Positions 35,314 through 47,500 of a stretch of 64,000 bases of DNA are shown one piece after another. How positions within the stretch are numbered: the stretch's first letter is position 1; every line of letters starts with the position of its first letter. The notes below the pieces were generated by a model, which was not told the origin of the DNA, ran no database searches, and saw nothing but the letters and a program-made list of their open reading frames with translations. The stretch comes from Ceraceosorus guamensis (taxonomy: Eukaryota > Basidiomycota > Exobasidiomycetes > Ceraceosorales > Ceraceosoraceae): assembly GCF_003144195.1 (NCBI RefSeq), contig NW_020290024.1:1-64000 (forward strand), read 5' to 3'. The position numbers and the translations under genes are program-made.

Positions 35314-36474
35314 GTGCATAAAGGGTGGAGATTCTTGCCTCGCACGTGCGATTCGATCGGGTAGGGAAAGGAGGTCGTGCAGCGAAGATTCTTGATTGAG
35401 GTGATTGATTCTTGTGCTCAGCTTGACAGTCAGTAGTATGCTCATGCTCCGCTCAATGCTCAGCCCACGACAAAGCTGGGGTTTGGCTTGGCTCGAATAA
35501 GATATCTTCCGCCGAGCAGCCCCATCGCGACGACGGGAGAGAGATAGCGGTCGGGTGTGGACAATCGGAATCATCGTTCCGAAAGTAACCACCGCTGCGC
35601 GCATGCATATGCGCGAGCCCCCCTGGCGACGATGATTGCTTCGATGGACAGGCTGGCTGTTGTGGCTTCATCACGAACGAACGAGGGCAGCAGTACGAGC
35701 GAGGGAGCGGATCGTGAATCTTAACGTGGATCTCGCTTCGCATGCGGAGCGGGGGCTGGTGCGAGGCCCAAGAGCTGATGTTACCCACCACGCTCGATCA
35801 AGGACCTGCGACGCGTTTGGCACGTACTGATGTACCTACTTGACTCACGACTGTGGGCAGATATTCTGACTCCGCACGCTCGCAGGCGGCAAGCTTCTCG
35901 GGGGCGACTATCCGCCAGGCAGCTCGTCAGTGTAAGAGACCTCGATGAGACAGGCAGCGATCGGCGCGCAAGTGTGAGTGCTGTGAGTCAAGAGTACGGT
36001 ACAGTCCCCATGGATGCAGCTAGAGCTGCATGACGCGCTGATGCGACGCGAACCCTCACCCTCGGGCCTTTTTCTTTCTGTTTGGTCAGCCCCGGCCAAA
36101 GCTGCGAAAGCCACGCACGCACGCATGCACGCACAACAAGCGAAGCGACGGAGGAAAGCCTAAAATGAAAGTCGAGTGTCGGTGCTGTGGTCAAGGAACG
36201 TGTTTGCACAAATCTTGCCTGATTCTTGCAGGCTCGCATCGAGAAGCTCAAATAGAGAAGGGAGAGACAGGTGAATGGAGGGATGAGTGGCATCCCCTCC
36301 TAAGCTACCATCATAGATTGCAGTCCCGACGGTCACGAGAACGTTGCATCTCAACTTCTCAAGGACTTTGTGGCACGCCGCATCGCCCGTGTACCTGCAG
36401 GCATCCTATCAAATCCACCGGTCTGCTTGTCTCTACACCTAGCTTGGACGCATAGGCACCGCCAAGCCGACAGC

Positions 36475-39400
36475 ATGTCGCAATCCAACGCAGCGTCGCG
36501 GGATGAGCCCGTCGAGCAGGTGTTGGATCAGCAAGCCAAGCCTGAGGGTTCTTCTGGTACTGCAGAGATGGAAAAGTACGACACCCAGGCGCAGCCCAAC
36601 TTGGAACGAGTGACCAGCACAGCGTCCCACAAAACCATTCCCATCGGTACATTGGATCCAAGCGGTGAGTATCGTGTCAGTGCTGCGTCTCCTCGTAGCT
36701 CTCACAAGCGCAAGCGCGCGTGGGCACCGATCGCGGTGTCCTTGTAGCTCACGCCAGCTTCCACCGCACACCCACAGGCACGGCTGAACTGACGCGACGC
36801 TTGACAGAGCACTCTGTCCGATCACGACAAGCCGCGGCCGGTCTTCCCCCCACAACGCTAGAGGAGGGCGATGAGAAGCGAACTTTTGACCCTTTCGACA
36901 CGACGGGAAAGTTCGACCTGGCTGCCTTTTTGCGAGAGATGCTTGGGCACTCGGATCAGCGCGGCAACGAGCGTCGAACGATGGGCCTGGCTTTCCAAGA
37001 CCTCACTGTCACTGGAATTGGCGCAGGCGTGGCCCTAAATCAGAGCTTCGGCTCGATGCTCGTGCAGCCAGCCCGATCTCTCGCCCACTTGAGCAGTATG
37101 CGCAATCCTCCCATCAAGAAAATCCTGGACAGCTTTACTGGCTGCGTCAAGCCCGGCGAGATGCTCCTCGTTCTGGGCAGACCGGGTAGTGGATGCACCA
37201 GTCTCCTCAAGACTCTCGCTTCTTATCGAGGTGGATTCAGAAGCATCGAGGGAGACATGAGCTGGCAAGGATGGTCGCACAAGGACATCAATGGTTCGCT
37301 GAGGGGCGATGTAGTGTATGCGCCCGAAGATGATGTGTGAGCAGATATGAGAGCAACATGCACATCTCGTGGCTGTCTAGCTGACTCTCGATTCCTTCAC
37401 AGACACTTTCCAACACTCACTGTCGCCCAGACGCTCGACTTTGCCATTTCCACCCGCGCACCAGCCTCTGGCAGGCGCCCTGGTCTCAGCGAGGATGGCA
37501 AGTCTACTCGCGACGAGTACACGAGCCTTGCTCGAGAAGCCATTGCCACCATTCTGGGCCTGCGACACACTTTCAACACCAAAGTTGGAAATGAGCTCAT
37601 TCGTGGCATCAGTGGAGGTGAAAAGAAGCGTGTTTCCATTGCTGAGCTGATGGCCACGCGAGCAAAGGTGGCAATGTACGACTCTCCCACGAGAGGTCTG
37701 GATAGCTCCACAGCAGTCGAGTTTGGTCAAGCGCTGCGCATCATGACCGACCTGACCGACATGACTGTATGCGCCTCTGTCTACCAAGCAGGAGAAGGCC
37801 TGACCAGTCTTTTCGACAAGGTCGTCGTTCTTGCCGAAGGCCAGTGCGCGTACTTTGGTCCTCTCGACAAGGCTGCCGACTACTTTTACGAGCTCGGTTT
37901 TGAGCGTCATTTCAAGCAGACTACTGCCGACTACTTGGTCTCCGTAACGGACGAGCACGCGCGCCTCTTCCGAAAAGGGTTCGAGGATCGTGCGCCACGC
38001 ACTCCTCACGAGCTTGCTGCAGCTTGGCGCAACTCGGAGGCGGGCAAACAAAATGCTCAAGAGACGGCTGCCTACATGAAAGAGCTGAAGGACAACCACA
38101 CTGCTGAGGCGGCTGCACACTACAAGGCTGTGCAGCGCGAGGAGAAGGCTAAACACACGCGCAAAGACTCGCCTTTCGTCATGTCGCTGCCGCAGCAAAT
38201 TCGCGCTGCCATCAAGCGTCGAGCTCAGATCCTGTGGGGTGACTTGCCCACGCAACTGATCATCATGTTTGCAAGCACATTCCAATCTCTAATCATCGGA
38301 TCCTGCTTCTACAACATGCCTCAATCTACCGCCGGATTCTTCAGCAGAGGTGGCGTCCTCTTCTTCGCCCTCCTCTTCAACGCCTTTACAGCCATGACCG
38401 AAGTTGCCGCAGGATACGCACAACGTCCAATCGTCATCCGTCAAGCTCGCTTCAGTATGATACATCCTTTCAGCGACGCTTTGGCAAACACGCTGCTCGA
38501 TCTGCCGCTGCGTGCCATAACCTCGCTTCCCTTTAGCGTCATCATCTACTTCCTGACTGGCCTCGTCTACCGCGCAGACGCTTTCTTCATCTACTTGGCC
38601 ATCGTTTACTTGACGACGTACCTGATGGTCGCCTTCTTCAGAGCTCTCGCCGCCACGTTCCGCAACGAAGCGAACGCCACGCTCGTCGCTGGTCTCGGTA
38701 TCATCGACCTTGCTCTCTACGCAGGCTACGTCATTCCCCGAAACTCGATGGTCATCTGGTGGCGCTGGCTCTCCTACTGCAACCCGATCGCCTTCAGCTT
38801 CGAGATTCTGATCACCAACGAGTTCAGATACCTCAACGTCCCGTGCGCTTCGGTCATCCCGAGCGGGGAGGGTTACGAAGCGGCAAATGTTGCGAATCAA
38901 GTCTGTGCTGTCGCGAGCGGTCAGCCTGGCGAGCTCACCATCGATGGCGCCGCGTATGCTCTGGCAAATTATGGGTACCTATTCAGCAACCGCGGGCGCA
39001 ATGTCGGTATCCTGCTCGGCTTCTTCTTCGCCTTTGTGATCTGGTACGCGGCCGCATCAGAATTTCAAAATGACCCGTCGGCCAAGGCTGGCATTCTCAT
39101 CTTCAAGCGTGGCCGCGAGCCCAAGTCTGTCAAAGAGGCAATGTATGCAAAGGGCACCGACTTGGAAAAGGCAGAGGAAAAGGGAATTGCTGAAGGCGGA
39201 CTCACCGCAGAGGAAGAGGATGAGCAGCAGGCAGCAGCAGTGAGGGAGCTCGATTTTTCCAGCGACGTCTTTAGCTTTTCCAACGTCAACTACAATGTGC
39301 TCGTCAAGAAGGAGCGCCGTCGTCTTCTTTCGAACGTCAGCGGCTACGTCGCGCCAGGCAAGCTGACGGCTCTCATGGGCGAGTCTGGAGCTGGCAAGAC

Positions 39401-41610
39401 GACGCTGCTGAATGTCCTTGCTCAGCGCGCTGGCACCGGTATCGTCGATGGCAATTTCCTCGTGGGCGGACGTCGCCTGCCAAACTCTTTCCAGGCCGAC
39501 ACTGGCTACTGCCAACAACAGGACACGCACTTGTCCACCGCTACCGTGCGCGAAGCCTTGCAGTTCTCTGCGTTGCTCCGTCAACCTGCAGAGCGTACGC
39601 GCCAGCAAAAATTGGACTACGTCGAGTCTGTCATTAAGATGCTGGAGATGGAGGCCTTCGCAGAAGCTCTGGTCGGCGAAGTAGGAGAGGGTCTGAACAT
39701 CGAGCAGCGAAAACGTTTGACGATTGCTGTGGAGCTTGCTGCCCGCCCCAAGCTCCTCCTCTTCCTCGACGAACCTACCTCTGGTCTGGACGCCCAAGCC
39801 GCTTGGAGTATCGTCCGCTTCCTCCGCAAGCTCGCAGATGCAGGCCAGGCAATTCTGTGCACCATCCACCAGCCCTCGGGTGAGCTGTTCAACACCATGG
39901 ATCGTCTCATCCTCCTAAAGAAAGGAGGTGAGGTAGTTTACAATGGCGACCTCGGCAAGAATTGCTCCGTCATCCTTCCCTACTTTGCGGGCGTCTGCGG
40001 ACGCGAATGTCAAGAGCATGAGAACCCCGCAGAGTACATTTTGGACGTCATTGGCGCTGGTGCGACTGCGACCACGAAATTCGACTGGCACCAGTCTTAT
40101 CTCAACAGCAGCATGCACAAAGACCTGATCACAAAGCTGGAGGAATTTGCGCACTCAGCCGACGGTAAGCAGCTCTCGTCGGAAGACATTGCGCGCGGCA
40201 ACCGCGAGTACGCCGCCAGCTGGCCTGTCCAATTTACAATGGTCACGCGTCGCGCCATCACTCACTACTGGCGAAGCCCTGTCTACCTCACCGCCAAGCT
40301 CGGCCTCAATATCTTCGCCGGCCTGTTCATCGGATCCAGTTTCTGGGGACAAGGAAAGAGCATCACGACGGCGAGCCTTCAGAACAAGCTCTTCGCCATC
40401 TTTATGTCTCTCGTCCTATCCACCTCGCTCGCGCAACAACAACAACCGATGTTTATTCGATTCCGCTCTCTCTACGAGGCTCGCGAGCGCCCTTCAAAGA
40501 TGTACGCCTGGCCTATCGCCGTCATCAGCGCCATCCTCGTCGAGATTCCTTGGAATGCCCTCGGCAACACTCTTTACTGGGCGCCTTGGTACTTTATGAC
40601 CCAGTTCTCTTTTGCATCTGATCGCGTCATCTACAATTGGCTCGCGCTGCAATTCTTCAGCATTTATTGGCTCACTTTCTCGAGTGGTGAGTCGCGGCTC
40701 GTGAACAAGACGTGCGGAAGGCTTTCGTACGATTGCAGCTGACTCACTGTGCCGCGTCTTGCAGCTATGGCCGCGTTGGCACCAAATGCGCAACTGGCGT
40801 CCGTGCTGTTCTCCGTCTTCTTCTCCTTCGTTATCGGTGAGTGCGCTACCACAGTCAAGCAATGTCATGCCATGCATCGACACTGACGGCGTATTCCGTT
40901 GCACAGTCTTCTGCGGCGTTGTGCAGCCTCCGCCTTTGCAGCCGTACTTCTGGAGGATCTGGATGCTGCCCCTCTCGCCCTTTACATACCTCCTCGAAGG
41001 TCTTCTGGGCAACGTCCTGGGTCCACAACTTGTACGATGTGCTGAGAACGAGTTTAATATCGTCAGGCCTCCTACTGGACAGACTTGCGAAGCCTATCTC
41101 TCGCCTTACTTTACTCGCGCCTTTGGCTATTTCGAGCAGCGGCCCGACGGCGACTGTCAAGTCTGCCAGTACAGCCGTGGAGAGGACTTCCTGACGGGTC
41201 TGTCTACGTCCAACTTTGCATTTTCGAGCTCGCATCGATGGCGCAATCTGGTGAGCACAAAGAGATGGCCGAGCGTTGAGCAAATTGCGAGCGTCTAATG
41301 CCCATTTCTGATTTCGTCGCTTTCGTAGGGTATTCTTGCCGCGTACATCGGCTTCAACGTTGCTCTGGCGCTCGGTCTCTTCTACATCGCACGGATTCAC
41401 AATTGGAACAAGACGAAGCCTGCAAAGAAGGGGAGCCCTGAAAAGAGCGGCAAGAATGCGGATCTGCCGATGCAGAAAGCGGCCGCTGAGCTGACTGGCA
41501 ACGAAAAGAGCGAAGAGGGCACCACTTCGGCAAATGCGGAGCAGGAGGCTGAACAAGCCGGGCCTGTCGGCAAGGACTCTTCGCATTCTTCCTCCACCCC
41601 TTCCCCATAA
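36475..41610 (+). CDS. PDR-type ABC transporter (full-length, CDR-like)
   Basis: Six exons: 36475-36664, 36778-37336, 37403-40686, 40765-40836, 40907-41250 and 41329-41610, giving 1,576 residues in the (NBD-TMD)2 order of fungal PDR pumps. NBD1 has the PDR-style Walker A with Cys (GRPGSGCTSLLK), VSGGEKKRVSI and YDSPTRGLDSS. NBD2 has a canonical Walker A (GESGAGKTTLL), the degenerate signature LNIEQRKRLTI and FLDEPTSGLDAQ. This mirror-image asymmetry is normal for the family. Each half ends in about six membrane helices; IYFLTGLVYRADAFF and the Cys-bearing loop before the last helix are typical. The C-terminal 60 residues are charged. Family knowledge: plasma-membrane export of lipophilic drugs or lipids. 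The substrate cannot be inferred; no secondary-metabolite genes adjoin. Confidence 0.95.
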
Positions 41611-42262
41611 AGGACATGTGCTTTTTTCACATCCAAATGCTGCATCGGACCAGCTGTAGAAAGAAACGGACGCGCTTCATCCCCCCTCTCATATCCTCTC
41701 GTCCCTATTGACCGAGAACTCTACAAGCTGCAATTCATGAGGTCGTGACGCGCACATTCTTGGCTTGCATACTCCGCTGCGGAACACGATCGCGTGCAGA
41801 CTCAACGAGAATGGTAATATGTGGTGCCGTTGTGCGACCGTGCACGGATCTTACAAGCGCAGACGAACTGCGAAATCAATCGGAAAGCGTCTAGGTCTAG
41901 CGCCGCGTGATATTCAGCCCTTCGGTCAATTCACATTAGCGCAACGTCTATGAACCGTTGTGGGAATGTGGGGATAGGGGATGGGGGGATGGGGATCAAA
42001 AGCACGAAATACGAGTGTTGCTGCGACGTACGTGGGCGGTGCAAAGTATTGCCTTCCCGTCGAACTCTATCGAGCCAGATGAATCAAAGCGGCCATGCGT
42101 CGTCTTGACAACCTCACCAAAATCAATCTGAGAATCGTACAGTCCCCCTCTGCATGCGTCCTCGGGCAACTTTCTGCACCTTGCACCTCAATACTGATCA
42201 GCTCTTGCCCTCGCTCTCGTCCTTGCCCCTCTGCGCGATCCCTGCCCTGCTCTTTCCCCTCA
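41611..42262. other. Convergent spacer after ABC transporter
   Basis: 652 nt between converging genes. The last 200 nt are C/T-rich. No gene seen. Confidence 0.5.
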
Positions 42263-43584
42263 TCACTTTCCTCTCCACTTTGCAAAAGTCTCCTTGACGC
42301 CTTTGCCCTCCTTCAGATCGCTCATGCACTTTTCATCCACCTCTCTTCCCTTCTGCGCCAGTTCCAATACCTGCTCCACCAACGTAGGGGGCACGACGAC
42401 CACCCCGTCCAGATCCGCCAGCACCAAATCGTCCGGGTGGACGACTAGTTGATGGAATGGAGAGGTGCTGGGCAATGTTGGATCTGTGATCGTGATTGGA
42501 GATTGGAGCAGCGAGGGACGCGTGAACGGCGATTGACCAAGCGTGGAATGTCCGCGTGCAAACACCTGTGAGGCGACAAGCCAAAAGGCAGAGCGTAGAG
42601 CATTGAGCAGTGGTCGGTGCGCAGAGCAAAAAAACAGTAGAGCTTCCGTCTACACAGAGACCGCCTGCTCTGATCTTCGAAGGGCCCACAGCACTGCACT
42701 CGCTTCCTCCCGCAAGCCCAAGTCGTGTTCAACTCACAGCAAATCCCGCTTCTCTATGCTCGCTGAGATCTCTACACCTTCCATCAATCACGATTCCTTT
42801 GACTCCCCTAGCTTGAGCTCTAGCGGACATGAGTCCTCCCCATACCGCCGATCGAACTTCAGGAGGCGCACTGATGACCATGACGCTATCCTTTTCCGCC
42901 GCATCTACCTGTTCCTCGCATACATAGGTGGAGTCCCGAGTGGAGGCGCACGCATCAACACGTTGGTCAGCCTTGCAAGAAAGGCATGCATGTGTAGCAT
43001 ATTGTTTGTGAGGATGGTGTGACCAGCGAGCGACTCACGAAATGCTGTTCAGGCTTTGGTGCATCTTTGTCAGATCCCTCCACCATCTTGATGCAGTTTG
43101 ACGTAGAAGCATCTGAAACGTCAGCCTCAAAATGTCCCGCGTGGAAGACAGCTTCACATAGAGGTCAAGCAGAAAACTTGACTGACTGCAAGAAAGCCGA
43201 ACTGACCTGAACGGTAAAAGCAGGTCCACAAATGCGCGTCTCGCCCGACAAGTGCGATGGAGAGAACATGTCCAAGCCAGGTAAAAGTCCGCCGGTAGGA
43301 TGTTTCAGCTTGATCAGCGCGTCCGACACCTTGACGCAGCCGCCCCGTCCAACCCAGCAGAGCGCACCCGCGCCAAAAGAAGCGTCAGCGTCAACGTCAA
43401 TGTTCGTGTTCATGATGTCCAGGTGATTGGATCGGATCAAAGGACCAGCAAATGACGACGCTTCGCAACACAATTTCCTATGCCACTTTTGCAGGGGCTC
43501 ATCAGGCCGACAACTCACCTCGCAGGTCGAGAAGCGCAGCAAAGAGGCAATGATCGAAGAGGCAATTCCAGTCCTCGTCGACAT
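42263..43584 (-). CDS. RraA/HMG-aldolase family protein
   Basis: Five exons: 43584-43519, 43329-43207, 43125-43039, 42908-42738 and 42565-42263, giving 249 residues. The order matches RraA-like proteins: STCEVSDALIKL (start of the fold), ICGPAFTVQ, GGLMSARAQARG, the active-site segment GIVIDGRCRDLSEHREAGF with Arg and Asp, then VFARGHSTLG and the closing DLVLADLDGVVVVPP. Family knowledge: eukaryotic members are often 4-hydroxy-4-methyl-2-oxoglutarate aldolases or oxaloacetate decarboxylases using a divalent metal; bacterial RraA instead inhibits RNase E. The metal/substrate Arg-Asp pair supports an enzyme. Introns are assigned by phase; the third acceptor (TTTTGAG) is weak but gives the right protein. 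The first in-frame ATG is 43584. Confidence 0.87.
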
Positions 43585-44504
43585 GTTGGCAAAGCGCTTC
43601 TTGTTCTCCTTGACTATATGCGAGTCGATCCACACACCCCTGCGGTCCTTCAAATTGAAAGCAAGCCCTAGCAGCTTCAGAATCTTCTATGTGATGCAGG
43701 CTCGATTCTGGGCCAAAAGCGAGACGATGATGGTGCGCTACAGGGACAAAGGTCGCGAATCATTTGGTATGGTGGTTTTGAGCGCACTCACGAGTCGAGA
43801 GTGTGCGGGACATGGATGCATGTAGTCACAACCACCTCCACACTCTTGACTCGCCCGCTTTTCACGCACCGCACGGTACTCGAGACTGTGGCTCGTGACT
43901 CGTGACTGAATCTGATTAGAACAATTCTGAGAATAATCAAGAATTCAAGATCGTTGTGATTGGAGCGCTTGCATGGGGCGTTTGGGGCGCGACTCGTGAG
44001 TCCGTGACTGCTGGTGACTGCGAGCCAGGCACATGCATGCGTGCATCGCTCTGCTCAAGCCCATAATCACGAGGTCCGCGAAACGAAGTTTTGTTGTCTC
44101 GTTGCCAGCAGCAGGGTCGAGGAATACAGCTTCACATGTGCTTGACCAACCTTGGTCCACACCACCGTCTCGCACATGTGGCGCGTGCCCAATGTCGAGG
44201 AAAATTTGGTTCAGATTGCGAGTCTTGGGGAGGAGTGAGGGGCAAATGGATACATGGATGGTGCGCTCCTGCGCGCGTGGCTGGGGTCGGAGGAGGGGGC
44301 AGACATGGCGTGTAGAGGTTGCTTCATGACGCTGTGGGAGGAATCGTGATTTCGGACAGGGAAGAGCCAAGCGCGTCACAGAGTGCTGATGCAGAAGCTT
44401 GTTTCGAACATGAACATCCAGAAGGTAACATCTATGTGTCGCTCGAATCCTATCGAGCGTGAAGAGCGGCGTGCGTGCAGGATGGTCAGAATGACACCGA
44501 GATT
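43585..44504. other. Spacer with clustered intergenic words
   Basis: 920 nt with no supported gene between the RraA-like start and the 3' end of the UFD4 gene. Three TCACGAGT copies lie in its first half and AT-rich ATCAAGAATTCAAGATC lies near 43935. Confidence 0.5.
43788..43999. repeat. Cluster of three TCACGAGT words
   Basis: Exact copies at 43788-43795 (forward), 43898-43905 and 43992-43999 (reverse), with further partial copies such as GCTCGTGACT directly before the second. Confidence 0.85.
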
Positions 44505-47500
44505 TCACGACAGATGGAACGATGTGCCGCCTTCGGTCATGGCCGTCTCGAGTCGGTCACGCATCACTTCCTTCGTGGAGTAGGATGGCAGTTTGAGGTA
44601 GTTGACGCAAGTCATGACGCTCGGCAAGTAATCGTCCGGTGTCAAAGGAGCTTCGTGCGGTCTCTTGACGATGGTAAGTTGAGGGTGTAGTCCCGCCAAA
44701 CCACCGATAGGAAGTTTCGGCGATCCTGTGAGCCATTGCAAGAAGCGCCGGCGGTCGTTCAGGCCGAACGATGCCATGATGCTGATGATATCTCGGAAAG
44801 CCGCGCTTTCGCTGTTAAAGCCGTGGTCAGGCTTGATGGCGCTCAGGAGCGTGGATTCGCCCCAATCTTCCTCTGTGTTGCCAAACAGCATCACGAGCTC
44901 ATCCGCTGTGAAAGACGCCATGGCGGAGATGGGAAAGATCAGAGTAAAGCCTCGCCTAAAGGCGCGCACGAAGGGTTTTACTCCGTGCACGAGTGTGTGA
45001 GAAACGACCCCTTGGATGTACTCTTCAAGATTGTGTCTTTCCACTGCGATCTCCTTGCCGCCAGCCTTCAGCTCGTATTCGGGGTGTCCGGGTAGAGTAA
45101 AGTCGAGACCCATTCCGGCGAGGGTCTCCTCATCGAGACCGCGTAGCTTGTCCATGCTCCGCGCCAGGCTGGGGTCGACTGCAGCGAGCATTCCAACTGT
45201 CTCTGGAAGACGCTGGTTGAGGACCAGACGCATGAAAACGGGTGAGAAGTGGATGTCGATGATGCGAGAGTCCAACAGAGCCTTGGCGACGAATTGTCCG
45301 AGCACGGTGAATTGTTGCAACCTGACAGCGTCAGACTTGTCCGGGGAAGATGCCGTCGTAAAAGCATTGGGCGAGCTGCACGCGGCTTCCGCATCCTTTG
45401 CCGAGAGCACCGTGGGAAACAGACCTAGCGGCGAAGAGACGTATTCGCTGTCTTCTGTGCCGCCGCCATCGTCGCGCCACATGAGTACAGACTTCTTGGC
45501 AAACTCGCGAGACACCAGCGCGTAGAACTCGAGCGTTGGTCCCAGACCCGTGCCAACTTCCTCGAAGTACTCGACTTCAAGCAGAGCGGAAGTTGTGCCA
45601 TAGAGCTCCAAGACCTTCATGGCGGAAGGGAAAATGTTGCTCCGCTGGATGCGGACTTTTTGCCTGCTAAGGCGGCCCAGAAGCGCAAGCGAGTCGTCGT
45701 TCCTCGAAGTTGCAGACGAGGAGTCTTGATTTCGCGATTGCTGCACCTGCCAGCGCGAAATTAGACGATGGTAGCCAAACGCTGTGTTTTGGAGGTACGA
45801 GTATCGCGCCTCGAAAGGATAGAGGAATGGGAATGCGCGCGGTAGCTCAGTCGCCCACCCAGGTAAACAGCTGCTCGCGACGATCATCGGCTCCTCCAAT
45901 TGCCGATTGAGTTTGGCGGTAAGTTTGTTATTGACAAAAGCTACTTCCTCCAGCGTTGCGGCCGAGCTTTCACCAGGATGCTGCGAGTCGCCTGTGCTCT
46001 CGCGCCACTCGCTGTTTAGGTCGTGCAACACACTGAGCAGCTGTAAGATTTTGGCAAATGGGGCTTCCGCTGGAACCGACGAGGGCAGTTGTACCTCGTT
46101 CGTTTCCGCTTCCACGGGCTCTGGCGTCCCTTGCACAGCTGCATAAGAACACGACAATCTTTGAGTCAGTCACTGCCGTAGGACGCGAACCACGCCTTCG
46201 GCACTCACCGTCATCGGTCGCTGGCTGCGGTCCCTCTACCTTCTTGTAGCGCACCGTGTACACATTATTCCATACGTATCGACCCAAACCGCTCGCTTGC
46301 CTTGCGGGTGTCATCTCAAAGTTGTGAACAGCCTGATAGATCGTCGACGCCAGCGATACGTCTTTGCCGTCAAACTTGAACTCCAAATGCCAGTCAGTTG
46401 GCTTCTTTTGCACAGCCGACGCGTAAGAGCCCTTGGACTCTGCGACCGCCGACTGACCGGCGCGCTTGGTGGGTGAAGCGCCTGAAGGCTTGTTGGTTTG
46501 TGTGCTTGACTCTGCACCTTGATCTGCGGGTGTCTGCAGCCCGCTTGTGGTCTGGCTGTTCTCTCCAGAAGCCGGCACCTTCAGGTTAACCGTCTTGTCT
46601 TCTCCAGAGGCAAGTGCAGCCTCGCTATCCAAGGCGGCGGCGGCGGCGCTGTCCTCGATCACATCCTCTTCGTACCCGTCATCGTCTGAGTAACCGTCAT
46701 CGCCTTCCATGTCACCGTTCATGATGCCTTCCAGCATGCGACGTGCGAGCTGCGAAGCATCTTCCTCGTCTCCGCCAAAGATGCCCTCGCCAAGCGCAGC
46801 ATGTGCTGATGTTTCGTGGTCCCCTCCACTGCCAGAAGCGCCGGCACCTTCTGTTCCATCACCGGCGCTCTCTCCAGCACTCTTGGCGCTCAGCCGCGAA
46901 CTTCTGCGAGGCTTGGCAGCCTCTTCGCCGCCCTCTGCTCTCGCATCTTCCGCTTTGCTGGATGATGCGCCACCGGAGGCTGCTGCAGCTTCGCCGGAGC
47001 TTCCTGAAGCCTTGGTGCGCGAAGAGCCGGCCAAGAAGCCCAGGTCACTCCCAAAATCAGCACCGGAGCCAGCAGCCATTGCTGCTAGCATACCGGACAG
47101 CCTGGATGCAGCTGACTGAGCACCAGATCCACCACTGGACATAGCTGCGGCAATCTTCGGTCGCAAATACTCGTTCAGATTTCGAAATGCAGCGATAGCG
47201 TGAATGCTGACGACGATGTTGTTGCAGCTCCGCGGGATATCTTTCGTCTCTCCTTCGGCAACAAGCTTGAGTCTGACCAAGCGAGCCACGTTCGCTGTGG
47301 GACTGCGTCGCGTGTCGTCAGCGCTGCCACTGAGCGCAGATGTAATGTCGAACTTTTCGAGCCGACTCAAGGTCTCTTGCAGCCGGCGAACGAGGGACGA
47401 GGCTGGGGACGGTAGCGTAGAATCCGTACGCTTCATCAAAGCGGTCACAAGGAGCTCGCGGCGTTTCAGAGTCGGCACTGCCTCCGAAGAGCCCACTGAG

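Larger units (their letters stand above)
34236..36474. other. 2.2-kb intergenic region upstream of the ABC transporter gene
   Basis: No supported gene. Contains a TGAGC pentamer repeat, a C homopolymer, an ATTCACGATTC word near 34592, GATTCTTGATTG near 35388 and a TCACGACT variant near 35845. The last 300 nt must include the transporter promoter and leader. Confidence 0.5.

Noticed and set aside
35041-35604. 187-residue minus-strand frame
   Set aside because: Runs through the poly-C tract and simple repeats; sequence is low complexity and Arg/Ser-rich as chance frames are.
37377-38285. 302-residue frame antisense to the ABC transporter
   Set aside because: Shadow of a long GC-rich coding exon; the plus strand carries clear ABC motifs.
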